A stretch of 64,000 nt of DNA from Arion vulgaris (GCA_020796225.1 CM036758.1:24532397-24596396), one strand, 5' to 3'; shown: positions 20,110-31,700, counted from the stretch's first letter. The notes: a model not told the origin generated them from the sequence alone. Made by a program: numbers and translations.

Positions 20110-21452
20110 CTGAGATATGAAAATAAGTGTCAATGTGAAAGCTGCTTCAAAAGATTTTAGAAAACGTTTAACAAGATGACTCCTAATAATATTGGAAAGA
20201 TTGTTTAGTGAAATAAAAAGAAGATTAGGAGTCATATTCTCTGCATCCAGGGTATCTAGCTGAATGTGTCAAGAGCAGAAATGTATATAGTATTTAACTG
20301 ACAATTTTGAATTTTCCCAAACTCAGGAAGTCTGGATCCATTTTCTGTTGGGTTGACTAGGGAATCAACTATATCCAAAATTGAACTCTATCTTGGTGAC
20401 TGAATCCAGCACACTGCCATTGTGCTATATGAACCATCCCCTCCTCCAGCACATCTTTTCCTTCCCATTGATGTCATGACTAAGTTGAAACCATTTTTGT
20501 ATATAAGGGTTATGTATCCATTGACTTGGACAAACAGAATGTGTCCTCATGAGGCCGAACATTCCATAAGTATTGATTTTTTTAAAGCCTGAGCCTTTCT
20601 TAGGTGATCTAGCTTTTGAGTAAGTGGAGTGCTATTATTTGGGAAGAGATAAAGCGATACTACAATTTTTAAAGTTAAAAGGTGACTTCTTGGTGTACAA
20701 CTCTACTCCATCAGTCACTCCAAAAAGCCAAATAAATGAATATTTCCTTTGTAGTCCCTAAAGTTCTACATCCTGGAAAATAGAATTTCACCAAATACTA
20801 CAGTCTTTTTGCAATGTTGTCGCCAGTTATCTACTGTTTGTCTAGAAACAATATTTTCATTTTGCTAAACTACGAGTGACATTTTGTTTAACTAAAAAAA
20901 ATAATTCCGTCCAGTATCCAAAAAAACCCTATGTAGCGAATCAGTGAAGAGAGGTTTTGCCAACCTTGAGCAAAGCTAATATGACCAACCAGCTTGACTC
21001 AAATGGATAGATGAAGTGTGTGCACATGCTTGTCCATTTTTGACTCCAACATCCAGAGGAAGTAAAAAGTAAACATCTAAGGACAACCATTATTATGTAG
21101 AACAGTATAGTTTAGTTATGCTGATCACAAGAGAGACAGAAGTCAGGGCACAGAGAAATCACATAATCAGACAACTTTATTATAAGTCTTCTAGATATCC
21201 AGCCTGATAATGAAACTAACAAAATCTTGCAAATTAGAAAAAAAGGAACAGTTAACATTCTTCACCAAATATCATCATCATCATCGGCCTCTATGTCTCA
21301 AGAGACAATAGGTATTGCATCACGTAGTATGTTCTTCGCAGAATCACAACAATTCCTGTGGCTGTAATGCCCTATTCTGGTGTGGCAATCCTTGCCACAG
21401 TTGTTGCAGGTAAAACTGGAGACTGGATAACCGTATAGAATAAGACACTTAC
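20110..21452. other. EXOSC10 intron 2, no further gene seen
   Basis: This is AT-rich intronic sequence without an exon, a clear repeat family or a conserved motif that I can name. Confidence 0.6.
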
Positions 21453-21586
21453 AGAGTCAATATCCGCCGTCCTTCAAAGTCAAGCACATCCCGTACTGAT
21501 CTGTATGTAGAATAAAAATCGAAATCATCCCCGACAGGCAAATCATTGGAGCTTCGTGTTGCCATGAGAACAGCTCTGAGAGTTTT
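21453..21586 (-). CDS. EXOSC10: EXOSC10 exon 2 (PMC2NT domain)
   Basis: This exon encodes KTLRAVLMATRSSNDLPVGD followed by DFDFYSTYRSVRDVLDFEG and RRILTL. It corresponds to the human segment with ATKASGGLPQFGDEYDFYRSF, the start of the PMC2NT domain that binds C1D/Rrp47. The acceptor is ttttcaacag| and the donor ACTCT|gtaagt. Two bases (CT) carry over to exon 3 and complete a Leu codon. Confidence 0.95.
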
Positions 21587-21987
21587 CTGTTGAAAATATT
21601 GATAATTTAAAATCACAAATTTAACTGTGTAAAATTTTTTTTAAAATAAATACATTATAATTAAAAGTAACCCGATATTGACATAATACTGTATGGGATT
21701 TAGCAAAATATCAATCAAGTGTGAACATGGACATGAAAGAATATATATATATATACCCTACCTGGTAAGTGATTTATTTTGTTGCTCACATGACACAAAT
21801 TATTATGCAGATATTCAATATTAATTAACTCATCTGATTGAATTAATCATTATTTATTTCAAAGACATACAATCTCATTTTTGTGTGTCTGTCAACTGTC
21901 ATTTATGGGATTCTAGCATAACTTTATAATTTAGATAAAAGGACATTTCAAAAGCAAGTGAAAACATTTCAAACTAGCAAAGTGTGT

Positions 21988-22402
21988 CAATTGATTGGAA
22001 CATCATCATTGCACTTCGGTGAGTAACCATGTGTGCTCCAATATTTTTTTTACACAGGAAGATCTCAGTTGCAGTGCACAAACTCTGTAGCACAGGCGAG
22101 GCCACGTGTAAATTTGAAGATGGTGCAGATATTTTTGTAGGAATTTTTATTTTAAATCATTTCTACTGAATTTTTGCTCGGGCAGCAGCTTTAAAGCCTG
22201 CTCTTCTCAATTTGGAACTGTCAAGGGTTCTTTTACGTGCTCAAATTGAACACAGGACATACGTTTATCGTCCGCCTCCGATAGGACTAGGAACTCGATC
22301 TCACCTACACTGAGATCAGGAATCTCTGGAAAAATATTCAGATAGCTCCAAGAGGAAGCAAACCTGGTACCTTTGGCACGAGAGACGAGCACCTATATAA
22401 TC
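21988..22402 (-). repeat. SINE family D, near full length
   Basis: The full layout is visible: gcaatgatgatg end, gcactgcaactgagatctt, gagcacgtaaaagaaccctt and a tRNA-like head near 22350-22400. Confidence 0.75.
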
Positions 22403-22578
22403 AAATGAGGGACAAATGTAATTATAACTGATAACCCTTCAACAGAATTGATGCACAATGATGAATCAATAATCCATATATGACTCGCAGGAGCATTGTG
22501 TATCCTCATACAATACTGTCGATGCATACATACTTCCAACTCCTGTTCTGCACAGGTGCTTGTGTGCAGTAACAGTGT

Positions 22579-23257
22579 TATAGTGCGTTCCAAAATTCAT
22601 GATTATCTTTACCGACCGATATAAAATCATCCACTTGACAGAAATTCTTGATTTTTGCATTTTTATATAGGTAACAGTGACGACGTTCCAAAATTATTTT
22701 TTGCCCACCCTAACCTGTAAGAATTTTATTATATGTTATTACTAAATTTACCGCGATGTTGATCTGGTATACTTGTCAAAATTTTACAGTACGATTGTCA
22801 AGTTTGTCTATAACTAAGCATTTCCATGTTCTAAATGCAATTCAGTACACGTCAAAATCGGGAATCTCATGGAATTAATCAGTTCACAATGTTTCCTACC
22901 GACTGTCATTGGCGTATGTACGCAACATTTACTTTCATTTATAGCAGTGGAAGGTATCATTTGTTCACTATGTGACCTTTCTTTTATAATATGTAATAGG
23001 AATACGCCTTTGCAATCATTCACAACCATTTTGTGTATTACTGTAAGTTCTAAACTTTGATTATCATTTTGTTGTGCTTAACAAAATTATATAACAAAAA
23101 AGTTTTTGCATCAACTAAGCTACCTACCAATTAGTTAAACATGGATTCGTAACGTCGTGAGGTATGTAAGGACAGCATGTAAAATTACTTGTATCCATCA
23201 GATAGATTTCGTACAAATTAAACCTTAGTGTGATCACGAATTTTGGAACGAACTATA
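22579..23257. mobile_element. Tc1/mariner-like non-autonomous element
   Basis: Terminal inverted repeats begin TAGTGCGTTCCAAAATTC at 22581 and, on the other strand from 23255, TAGTTCGTTCCAAAATTC (17 of 18 agree). The match continues imperfectly as ATGATTA/GTGATCA. A TA dinucleotide lies outside each end (22579-22580 and 23256-23257). The 675-bp interior has no transposase-like frame. It lies in EXOSC10 intron 1. Confidence 0.8.
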
Positions 23258-23895
23258 GTACTGTTGACTGTTAGTATCATAATTAAATTGAATTGCAATG
23301 GCTATGCTATTAGTATTAAACTATTAAACTGTTGTATTTAAAATTAAAATGCTGCATAATTATTTGGAACAGTGCAGTCAGTAGTGAAACATAATGATTC
23401 ATAATCCGGGAACGCGAGAGAGAGAGAGATTCATAATGATAAGTACAACTCAGACAACTGCCATAGCAATCCATAGAATAGATGATAGTGATTTTCAGTG
23501 ATAGAGTGATACTACGGTCTACTGATGATATGTGTAACTGATGGTCACAACTTGTCACCACCATTTCCATTACCCAAGGTAGTCAAGTTCAGTTAGTAGT
23601 TACTTAGACACTGTGTGAGTGTGTGTATGTTTTTGTTACACTGTAACATTTATTCTCGTTACCAATTCTTATTCTATGTTTATAGTTAAGTTACAGTACT
23701 ATAGTAGTAAACTAAAGAATAAATAAAAGTAAAAGAATTTTAGATCTTAGGTCGGTAGGTACTAAAGTTATAAACTAAAACTAAAAGTAGCCTAAGTAGG
23801 GTAGGTTGATAACTGCCGAAATTGAAATTATGGTACTTATAGAAATTTCATGTAATAAAACAAAATTATATTTCAGTGCAGAATATTTTAATGAC

Positions 23896-24006
23896 CTGAG
23901 AAAATTCGTTCACATCAGAAAATCCAGAAAACACCGAGGACGATTCTTCCTGCATTGTTTCGTCGAGATCGTCTCCTTGCGTGGTTGCTACAGTGGTCGT
24001 GGCCAT
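23896..24006 (-). CDS. EXOSC10: EXOSC10 exon 1 (start codon, N-terminus)
   Basis: The ATG is at 24004-24006. The exon encodes 37 residues beginning MATTTVATTQ and ending in FSGFSDVNEFSQ, comparable to the LPGFPDADSFVKF stretch at the start of human EXOSC10. The donor CAG|gtcatt follows a complete codon and joins in phase to exon 2. The start is chosen because it is the only Met giving an N-terminus of family-like length. Its context (aaaagATGG) has A at -3 and G at +4. Only about 85 bases separate the ATG from a same-strand LINE fragment upstream, so the promoter and any 5' UTR intron are not identified. Confidence 0.9.
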
Positions 24007-24091
24007 CTTTTAACATTTATAATCAAACTAGCCGTTCATTTTTCACTGCAGGAGATAAAATCAAATGAATCGCTGAATTCAAGTTCATTAT

Positions 24092-24920
24092 TCATTTAAG
24101 GATCATCATCGGACATGTCCATAATTGCTCCGATCTCCTCCCAAGCATGTATCTCAGTGTGTTTAGGCTAACAACTCCCATTCTGTGTTGATACATGTAT
24201 CTTCTTGGTTTTCTCTCGTGGTTTTCCCATCTTGCCGCACCTATCGGCTTGCACAACTTGCGCAACCGGGATAGAGAATACCCTTTATCTTCTTCGTTGA
24301 AATCTTCAGAGCGTATGTTTTCTCTGAGAGAGTTGATGATGTCGCTTCTGTTCATAGAAGACTCATTCTCAATCGTAGCAATGCCCGCCAGTGCATCTGC
24401 TCTCTCATTGCCCTTCACCCCAGCGGGACCTGGGACAAAGATGAAGGTAAGTATCTGGATTGACGAGTTTTGTATTAATTCCATCCACTGCCTTCGTACA
24501 TAACCGACCTTGATCTTCTGTATCATGCTCATAGAGTTGCTGAGCATGCATGCGTGAGTGAATGTATGCGACTGTCGCCACTCCAGGGATCTTGTCACTG
24601 CTATAACCTCCAAAGTCATGCTGCTGGTAGTTGTCGTATATGCACCACTTGTCTCTTTGATGACTTTTCCTTTCGCTCTTGCCGTAAAGGCCCATGTACT
24701 TCGACTGTGCCGAATAACAGAATCATCAGTGAAAACAACAGCATCTTCCTCCGATGTGTAGTCATTTATTACTGCTTCGATTTCTGCGTTGATTATTGTG
24801 GGCAGCGAATCTCGACTTGGTTTGTTTATCGTGGTGACTACTACAAAGGATTTTTTGCGTTCAATGGGTATTGGTATCCACTCTTCTCCATGGTCAATGT
24901 CCTGAATTCAAGTATACCCA
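24092..24920 (-). mobile_element. LINE fragment with RNase H domain
   Basis: Minus-strand frames, joined across shifts, give HGEEWIPIPIERKKSF, VVFTDDSVIRHSRSTWAF, SSMTLEVIAVTRSLEW and FVPGPAGVKGNERADALAG, then a C-terminal helix and ENHERKPRRYMYQHRMGVV. These are the DEDD positions of RNase H in R1/I-type LINEs. The fragment ends about 85 bp upstream of the EXOSC10 start codon. Confidence 0.85.
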
Positions 24921-25029
24921 GTATCCAGTCCGTAATACGAAAGTGCAGCAAGCCACTAAATACAATACGACAAAGCATGGCAGTTTTACACAGAAAGCAG
25001 ATTAAATCGACTTTTAAAAAAAAAAAGAC

Positions 25030-26260
25030 ATTTTCAAAACAATAGCTGCAAGACTTAAAGACATTCTCGCAGCTCTTACGCCTTCGTCGCCTTTGTAGTG
25101 AGGACGATGATTTTCTTGAGAGAGCTCGCAAGATGCTTGATTTCTTTCGTAGGCGCCTATACCCGGAGAGGGTGCTTGTCTCGGCTATGCATCGAGTTCA
25201 GAAAATCACTTGCCAGCAGGCCCTTACCAGTCAGCATAGGACTACTAACTCTGACAGAGTAAAACTTATCTTAACTTACCACCCCATAGTTCCCTGGTGA
25301 AAATGTTTTATTCCGTCATCTGTCTCTCCTTAGATCAGATCCTGAGACCGTTCTGTCTTCCCCAACTATCCTTTGGTGTCTTACAGACGGGACAGAAGTC
25401 TTAAGGATATGTTGGTACACAGTCGCCTTAAGTCCAATATCCAGACTCATTTTGGCACTGTCCAGTGTGGTCGTCGGCGTTGCAACACGTGTGCTTATGT
25501 TATACAGACGCGTACTGTATCTTTCCTTTAGGCACGTTTCTTATTGACGATGGGTTCACATGCGAGTCCCGTAATCTTATCTATGCCATTATCTGTAAGC
25601 GGTGTAACAAGGCTTATATCGGCGAGACAGGCAAGAGGCTCAGTGACCGATTCGCCCAACACTTACGCGACATACGCCAATGCTCTGTGACCCTGTAGCC
25701 ACCCATTTCAATGATACTGGCCATTTAGGTGCTCACGATGTCCAGGTCACAGCCATCCGATCATGTTCCTCGGATGATCGCAGTCGATTTGCTCTGGAGA
25801 ATCGGTTGATTTCTTTGTATGGTACCTTGCGACCACGCGGGCTCAACGTATTACATTCTTATGCTTCTTAGTACTTTCTCTTCCCATGCTTTGTAATCTA
25901 TATGGGTATATGTTGCATGTATTCACGTTATATATTTACTAGATGTTTCATTGTTTCTTTTCCTTTCTATTTCTAGTTTTTATGTGTGTTTTTGTGTTAC
26001 ATTTATTTCGTTATTCGTTTTTATTCCAGATTTTCCTTAGATACGTTTGTATTTGGTCGTCCATTTGTGTTTCATTTTAATTTGTCACTCCTGTTTGTTC
26101 GTTTGCTTGATAAAGGCCTTGTTGATCGAAACGTTGCTGTATTTTGTCATTGTTTTTGTAATTTGTAAAACTACAGTACTTTGTAATTACGTGTTTTGCC
26201 AATCAAATAGTTTTACTGCAGTTCCATATATATATACTGAAGACTTAATAGCCATAGTGC
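25030..26260 (+). mobile_element. Penelope-like element remnant (GIY-YIG endonuclease)
   Basis: Broken frames give SVFPNYPLVSYRRDRSLKDM, a CRRRCNTCAY-type cysteine run near 25470-25495, then ESRNLIYAIICKRCNKAYIG ETGKRLSDRF, a GIY-YIG nuclease core. GHLGAHDVQVTAIRSCSS and ENRLISLYGTLRPRGLN follow. The RT end plus GIY-YIG order defines Penelope-like elements. The 3' region runs to about 26230 and shares gcttgataaaggccttgttg with the copy at 40541-41719. Confidence 0.88.
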
Positions 26261-26624
26261 AATAATAGATACATCACACAGGTTGATTAGCACCTTTCCG
26301 TCTTTGCAGACGGTAGTGTGCAAGTTGTGCTCTAAAGATGCAACAACTACAATCCATGACATGGCATGTGACTAATCTGCGCTAACAGAAGTCTTTCAGA
26401 TTTGCTTCATGGGATTTCATGCACATTATTGCCCCCGTGTTCCTTGATGTATCTCTTCGAACGTTCAGCTCATAATCTTTCTGCAATAAGTTTCTTCTTT
26501 CTCCGAATTTTATTAAGAATAAATTGACTTAGAAATATGCTGCATAATCGTTATCCTTGGGCTATATCTGGCATTGGGTCATCGTTTTATGACCCTTAAT
26601 CTTTGTAACCTTTGCTTAAGAGAG

Positions 26625-26695
26625 TCTCTTAGGGAAGTACAACATTCGACTGCCTTGCGTTCTGTACTTTGTTGGTTCGAATCCGGACCGTTTCG
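26625..26695 (+). repeat. tRNA-like SINE head
   Basis: It contains an A-box-like start and a B-box-like GTTGGTTCGAATCCGG. The body is replaced by the 61-bp array. Confidence 0.45.
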
Positions 26696-26884
26696 CTAGT
26701 TAATCAAATACTCATATTAAGCAGTACTCGTTCTCATACTCAATAGGAATATATGGCTAGTTAATCAAATACTCATATTAAGCAGTACTCGTTCTCATAC
26801 TCAATAGGAATATATGGCTAGTTAATCAAATACTCATATTAAGCAGTACTCGTTCTCATACTCAATAGGAATATATATATATGG

Positions 26885-27705
26885 CCCTTTTCATCTTTAC
26901 AGACGGTCAATAGGCAAGTGTTTTACTGTGACAACTTCTGAGTTTTCGCTTTTCTCTCTTGTTGTTCAGCTCGTACATAAGTCTCTTCTCAAAAGACTCT
27001 GCGCCCTTCCGTAATTTGGCTTTCCACACAACTCTGTCATCAGCTAGTCCCTCCCATGTGCTGGGATCTATAGAAAAGTTTTTCATTGAGGTTTTGCAGA
27101 CATCTTTATATCTGAGCAGTGGTCTGCCCTGGTGCCTCTTCCTCCGAAAGTTCACAGAACAACATTTGTTTTGGTATGCGATAAGTTTCCATTCTTCTCA
27201 CATGTCCCAACCATCTTAGTCGTCTACTGCTGAGCATGCCCATGATGGAAGGCAGATTTGCACGTTGTAGTACTTCAGTATTGGTTATCTTGTCGTACCA
27301 CCTGATGTTCATAATCTTGCGGAGACATCGAAGGTGAAAGATGTTAAGTCTCCTCTCGTGTCTTGAGTAGGCTGTCCATGTTTCTGAGCCATATAGTAAA
27401 GAACTAATTACACAGGCTCGATATATTTGAGTCTTCGTCTGCAATGTCAATTTTTGTTGTCCCACGCTCGCTTTGATAGTTTGCCGAATGTAGTAGCGGC
27501 ACTCCCTATACGAGCGTTGATTTTCTCGTCAAGAGAAAGGCTGGCAGTGACCGTGGACCCAAGATAGCAGAATTTTTGCACTGGTGTTAGATGGTCGCCA
27601 TTTAAAGTGATGTTTGATGTCTTACCTCCTGACATAATACAACTGTTTTGGAGACACTTATTGTCAGAGAAAAGAGGTTGCATGCCTTTGACAAATTATT
27701 AATTA
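26885..27705 (-). mobile_element. LINE RT C-terminal half inside 61-bp array
   Basis: Minus-strand frames read FCYLGSTVTASLSLDEKINA, ISSLLYGSETWTAYSRHERR, RLRWLGHVRRMETYRIPKQM and RRKRHQGRPLLRYKDVCKTS. This is the thumb and tail of an RT, with two frameshifts. Confidence 0.85.
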
Positions 27706-27891
27706 GACTTCAATAGGAATATATGGCTAGTTAATCAAATACTCATATTAAGCAGTACTCGTTCTCATACTCAATAGGAATATATGGCTAGTTAATCAAA
27801 TACTCATATTAAGCAGTACTCGTTCTCATACTCAATAGGAATATATAGCTAGTTAATCAAATACTCATATTAAGCAGTGCTCGTTCTCATA

Positions 27892-29157
27892 CTCAACAGT
27901 TTCACGAGGGCATGATGGCACGTGTACTTGACGAAGGGAGCTGTCGGAAGCCTTCCATGTCACCAACGGCGTCAAACAGGGCTGTGTACTGGCCCCAACA
28001 CTCTTCAGCATGATGTTTGCTGCCATGCTCACGGATGTCTTTGGGAAGGCGACGAACATGGGGTAAAGATTAGATACAGGACAGACGGTAACCTATTCAA
28101 TCTTCGGAGGTTAAAATCCTCCACCAAGGTAAAAAAAATCAACTATCTCAAACCTGTTGTTTGCTGATGACTGTGCCCTCGCTACCAACTCTGAGGAAGA
28201 AATGCAGACTTACATGGACAAGTTCTCAATGGCCTGTGATAGGTTTGGCCTCACCATTAACACCAAAAACAGAGGTCATGTTCCAGCCGCCCCTAGAGAA
28301 CAGTATTAGATCCAGTCATCAACATTAAACACCAGCGTCTCCAGTCAACGGACAACTTTGCTTATCTTGGCAGCCTCCTATCCAGATCGGCAAACATAGA
28401 TTCTGAGGTCCACAATAGGATATCCAAAGCCAGTGCTGCGTTCGGAAGGTTACGTGTCACTGTGTGGGAACGGAAGAGGATAAGCATAGTCACAAAGCTG
28501 AAAGTTTACCAGGCCATAGTGCTAACAACGCTGCTGTACGCGAGCGAGACATGGACAGTGTATAGCAGACACGCAAGAAAATTAAACCATTTCCACACAA
28601 GCTGTCTACGCAGAATACTAAAAATAAACTGGCAGGACAAAATTCCAGACAGCGAAGTCCTCACAAGAGCAAAGATCCCAAGCGTCAACACCCTGTTGCA
28701 GAAGGCCCAACTGAGATGGGTCGGTCACGTTGCTCGAATGCCTGATAAACGCATCCCAAAACAGTTGATGTATGGCGAGCTTGAAGGGGCAGACGTTTAG
28801 CAGGTGGACAGAAAAAACGCTTTAAAGACACTCTTAAAGGTCTCTGAAATGCTTCGATATAGACAATACGTGCTGGGAATCCTTGCGCAAGATCGCCAAA
28901 TGTGGCGCTGTAACAACAAAAGAGGAACCCGAATAGCTGAGAATCATCGTATTGTTGAGTCACAGAGAAAACGAGCAGCGCGAAAAGACAGAGCACACAA
29001 CACGCACATGTCTAACCTTGATCATGTATGCCCCACCTGTGGTCGGGGATTCTGTTCTAGGATTGACTCTACAGTCACCTCCGCACACACCAGAGAGGTG
29101 CAACAGTACACGTCTGAGATTGTTGTCATCATCGCTTGCGATGGACGGCTATTATAT
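27892..29157 (+). mobile_element. LINE RT fragment with FADD motif and C2H2 tail
   Basis: Frames give HVTNGVKQGCVLAPTLFSMM (RT motif B), LLFADDCALATNSEEEMQ (catalytic FADD motif), TLLYASETWTVYSRHARKL, QLRWVGHVARMPDKRIPKQL and a C-terminal HVCPTCGRGFCSRID finger. Several frameshifts and stops break it. A related C2H2 tail lies at 51300-51590. Confidence 0.88.
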
Positions 29158-29469
29158 ACTCAATAGGAATATATGGCTAGTTAATCAAATACTCATATTA
29201 AGCAGTACTCGTTCTCATACTCAATAGGAATATATGGCTAGTTAATCAAATACTCATATTAAGCAGTACTCGTTCTCATACTCAATAGGAATATATAGCT
29301 AAATTGATACAGTTATTTAATAATTCCATCGAAGATGGACGATAGAACGTAAGACTCGTGATCAGGCTGAGCATGTAAAAATAGTCCATGGCAGTGCAAA
29401 ATCGATGAGTAAACTGAAAAGCAGGCTACTCGGACAAAAGTTAATTTTCAACAATTAAAATAAAGTTAA

Positions 29470-29940
29470 CACAATCAAAGTATTCTCCAGTGGATACCAG
29501 TCCACTGTGGCGTACCAGTAAATGAGAGAGCAGACAGGCTGGCTAAGGAGGGAACAAAACGTATACAACACAAACACCCAGTGTCACTACCAGAAATCAA
29601 GACACATATCAAGGGAAAGTACAAAGAGTTGTGGAGGCAACAAACCCACAGCAAACACCAAAGGAAATTAGATAGACAACTCCTACCATCATCGAAAGAA
29701 GAAAATACATTATTGTTTCCCTTGCCTGCAATAAGAAAACTTTTTCAGGCAGACCTCTGAAAAACAAAAAAATGAAAATCGTGGCATATTCTTTACAGGA
29801 CTTAACCAACTAGACCACGAAAAAGATGGTTAGATGGCGTAGCAGAATCATGTGAAAGAGCAAAAATAACAACCACACAAGCCACCAGAACAGAGCAAGA
29901 CAAAAACAGAAAACCACGACAATGGGCAACAACCAGGTAG
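29470..29940 (+). mobile_element. LINE RNase H C-terminal fragment
   Basis: It encodes LQWIPVHCGVPVNERADRLA followed by KEGTKRIQHKHPVSLPEIKT and KGKYKELWRQQTHSK. This is the end of an RNase H domain and the linker after it. The remainder is frame-broken. Confidence 0.8.
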
Positions 29941-30120
29941 AAGTGTCACGACAAAAGAAGAAGAAGGCTTATGCGCTTGAACTGTTAAGATCTGACCTGA
30001 TTTCCCATGTTGCTCAGTCGACCTTGTTACAAAGATACAGCAAGCGAAAGTTTATGTTTTGGAGTACTAAGATGGTCATTGTTTCTAAAACTTTCTCACG
30101 ACTAGACGATGGGTGTCGAG

Positions 30121-30379
30121 ATCTTCTTCTTTTTCTTTGCGTTCGTTCTTTACGACCAATTTTAATCACTCTTTGTGATATGTTTGATCTTTGCCAAGAA
30201 CGTGTATACGTTGCACATTGGTTTGGTAGGCCCTAAACGCATAGACTTCTACACGTTTAGGACACGTGCATCCGATTTCAGCCAAACCTCCTTAGTCGCC
30301 TCTTACGACATGCGTGGCAGGTAACAGTGGTTCTATTCTTTACACCCCAAATTTGGGCCCTGGTAACCACTCGGGCGGG
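30121..30379 (-). repeat. SINE family A, full length, with TSD
   Basis: All family A boxes are present from the GAA-type tail to ggtaaccactcgggcg. Flanks GGGTGTCGAGAT and GGGTGCCGAGAT form a 12-bp duplication with one mismatch. Confidence 0.88.
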
Positions 30380-30579
30380 TGCCGAGATGATAAGGGTTCG
30401 TGTTCCGTTCTAGTGTCTGAAATGTGTGTCTCCAGTGAGTCTTGTATACATGTGTAGTATTTTGTTGACGACCCACTGTTATGATAATATATTCATGAGG
30501 AGATATATATGAAAGGTGAATCAGTTATTTTAGACTTCAATAAGACACGTATAGCTCAAGGATATTGTAGTTTTTCAAT

Positions 30580-30761
30580 GATATGAACAGTAGCGGCTCG
30601 TCATCAAGGGCCAGTGAGGCCGGGCCCCACCAAAAATAATGTATAACGTGTATTTATTATTTTGTAAATTAAAATATACCTAACCCAAAATCATGATTTT
30701 TACGAAAATATTTGTCTGGCCCCACCAACAGAAATGTGCACGAGCCGCCACTGGATATGAA
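30580..30761. mobile_element. hAT-type MITE with 8-bp TSD
   Basis: The element spans 30588-30753, begins CAGTAGCGGCTCGT and ends ACGAGCCGCCACTG (one mismatch between the inverted termini). GATATGAA occurs immediately on both sides, as expected for hAT transposition. It is non-coding. Confidence 0.9.
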
Positions 30762-30886
30762 GATATTTGCCTCTGTGTGGATACCAGGATTAGTCAACTC
30801 ACAAAATCACTAAAGATTAAGCACATGGTTCATCACGGAAACAGTCATATTCAAGACTACCATTTGCTTATTCAGAGCTTGGGGTT

Positions 30887-31145
30887 CTTCTTCTTCCAAC
30901 GCTCCATATCGACCACTTGTTAAGCCACTCTGTGTGATTTGTATGTAATCTGAGTCTAAGAGCGATTGTACATTGTGCCAGTTATGCACCTACAAGTAGG
31001 CCAGCACATTCGATTTATGAGATGCTTTTTATTTACTAGGGTAGCTTTTCTAGGTCTTACATCAGTCGCCTATTACGACATGCCTTGCAGGTCGCAGTGG
31101 TACTATTCTGTGCTTCCCTTGTGGACCCTGGTACCACAGGGGCGA
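30887..31145 (-). repeat. SINE family B, full length
   Basis: Plus-strand landmarks run cttcttccaacgctccatat, caagtaggccagcacat, tttttatttactagggtagc and ccttgtggaccctgg. The GAA-type tail is at the left, so the element is on the minus strand. Confidence 0.85.
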
Positions 31146-31424
31146 TAATAAGAATACAAAATATAACAAAATATATTAGACAGTAATTATATTTATTTAT
31201 AACACATGTATTTTTTATAATGTATCTTTATAATCTCAAATAAAATCTGTGTTTCATACTTCCCGCCAAAACTGTGATCTTCAGTCACGCCATTGTGGCG
31301 GTACCGCACCTTTGGAACCTCTCCACTAGAACGAACCGAGAAGAAGCTAAAAAAGATTGGTTACTTCAGAATATTAAGAAAATCCGTTTTCATCATCATC
31401 ATCATGATGATGATGATCATCATC

Positions 31425-31700
31425 ATCAAATAGCTTGTCCTGAGCAGAACTTTGCTACTTTAACAGCCCTTGGGAAGTTCTCACTCTCTCGTAGGCCAGA
31501 TGTCCCGTCTCTGCAGCCGTCATGCTGAAATCATAAGTTGCATTCTAAATTCATCTTCTCCGTGGTCTACCTCTTCTCCTTTTTGCATAGACACCTCCTC
31601 AAATTGTCCAAACCCTTCGTGTCTTTTTATCTGTCCGAACTACTTCAATTTTCTCCTTCTTATTTGTAGCATCAGCCAGTTTTCTTTGATTTCAATTTCT
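31425..31700 (-). mobile_element. LINE RT-tail fragment
   Basis: It is homologous to 9963-10260 and 45810-46115, with frames resembling [11 protein letters not shown] and KRHEGL. A palindromic atc/gat run lies just left at 31393-31425, and an AT microsatellite at 31708-31725. Confidence 0.7.

Larger units (their letters stand above)
773..24006 (-). other. EXOSC10: EXOSC10 (Rrp6) gene, exosome exonuclease; 3' end beyond window
   Basis: EXOSC10 is the DEDD-Y family 3'-5' exoribonuclease of the nuclear exosome. It processes and degrades rRNA, snoRNA and aberrant nuclear RNAs, and its N-terminal PMC2NT domain binds the C1D/Rrp47 cofactor. Thirteen exons from 24006 down to about 5642 have GT donors and AG acceptors and join without a phase conflict. 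The translation follows the human order: PMC2NT (exons 1-4), linker (5-7), exonuclease (8-11), HRDC (12-13). The catalytic residues are all visible: D and E in AVDLEHH, D in HGAESDICWLQ, and Y and D in YAREDTHYLL. Exons 1-12 plus the clear part of 13 give about 537 codons. Human EXOSC10 is about 885 residues, so the basic C-terminal tail should lie at the left edge or outside. Exon 13 has a frame problem described in its own entry. Confidence 0.95.
26696..29300. repeat. 61-bp tandem array in three islands
   Basis: Units containing gttaatcaaatactcatatt and gcagtactcgttctcatact occur at 26696-26882, 27709-27891 and 29158-29300. Each island has two to three nearly identical copies. Between them lie two LINE fragments in opposite orientations (26885-27705 minus; 27892-29157 plus). 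Confidence 0.92.

Noticed and set aside
773..24006. EXOSC10 as a processed pseudogene
   Set aside because: Introns, splice sites and phases are preserved over thirteen exons. Only exon 13 shows a lesion.
29010..29080. A C2H2 zinc-finger host gene
   Set aside because: The CPTCGRGFCSRI finger is the C-terminal end of a LINE RT, repeated at 51300-51590 in the same context.
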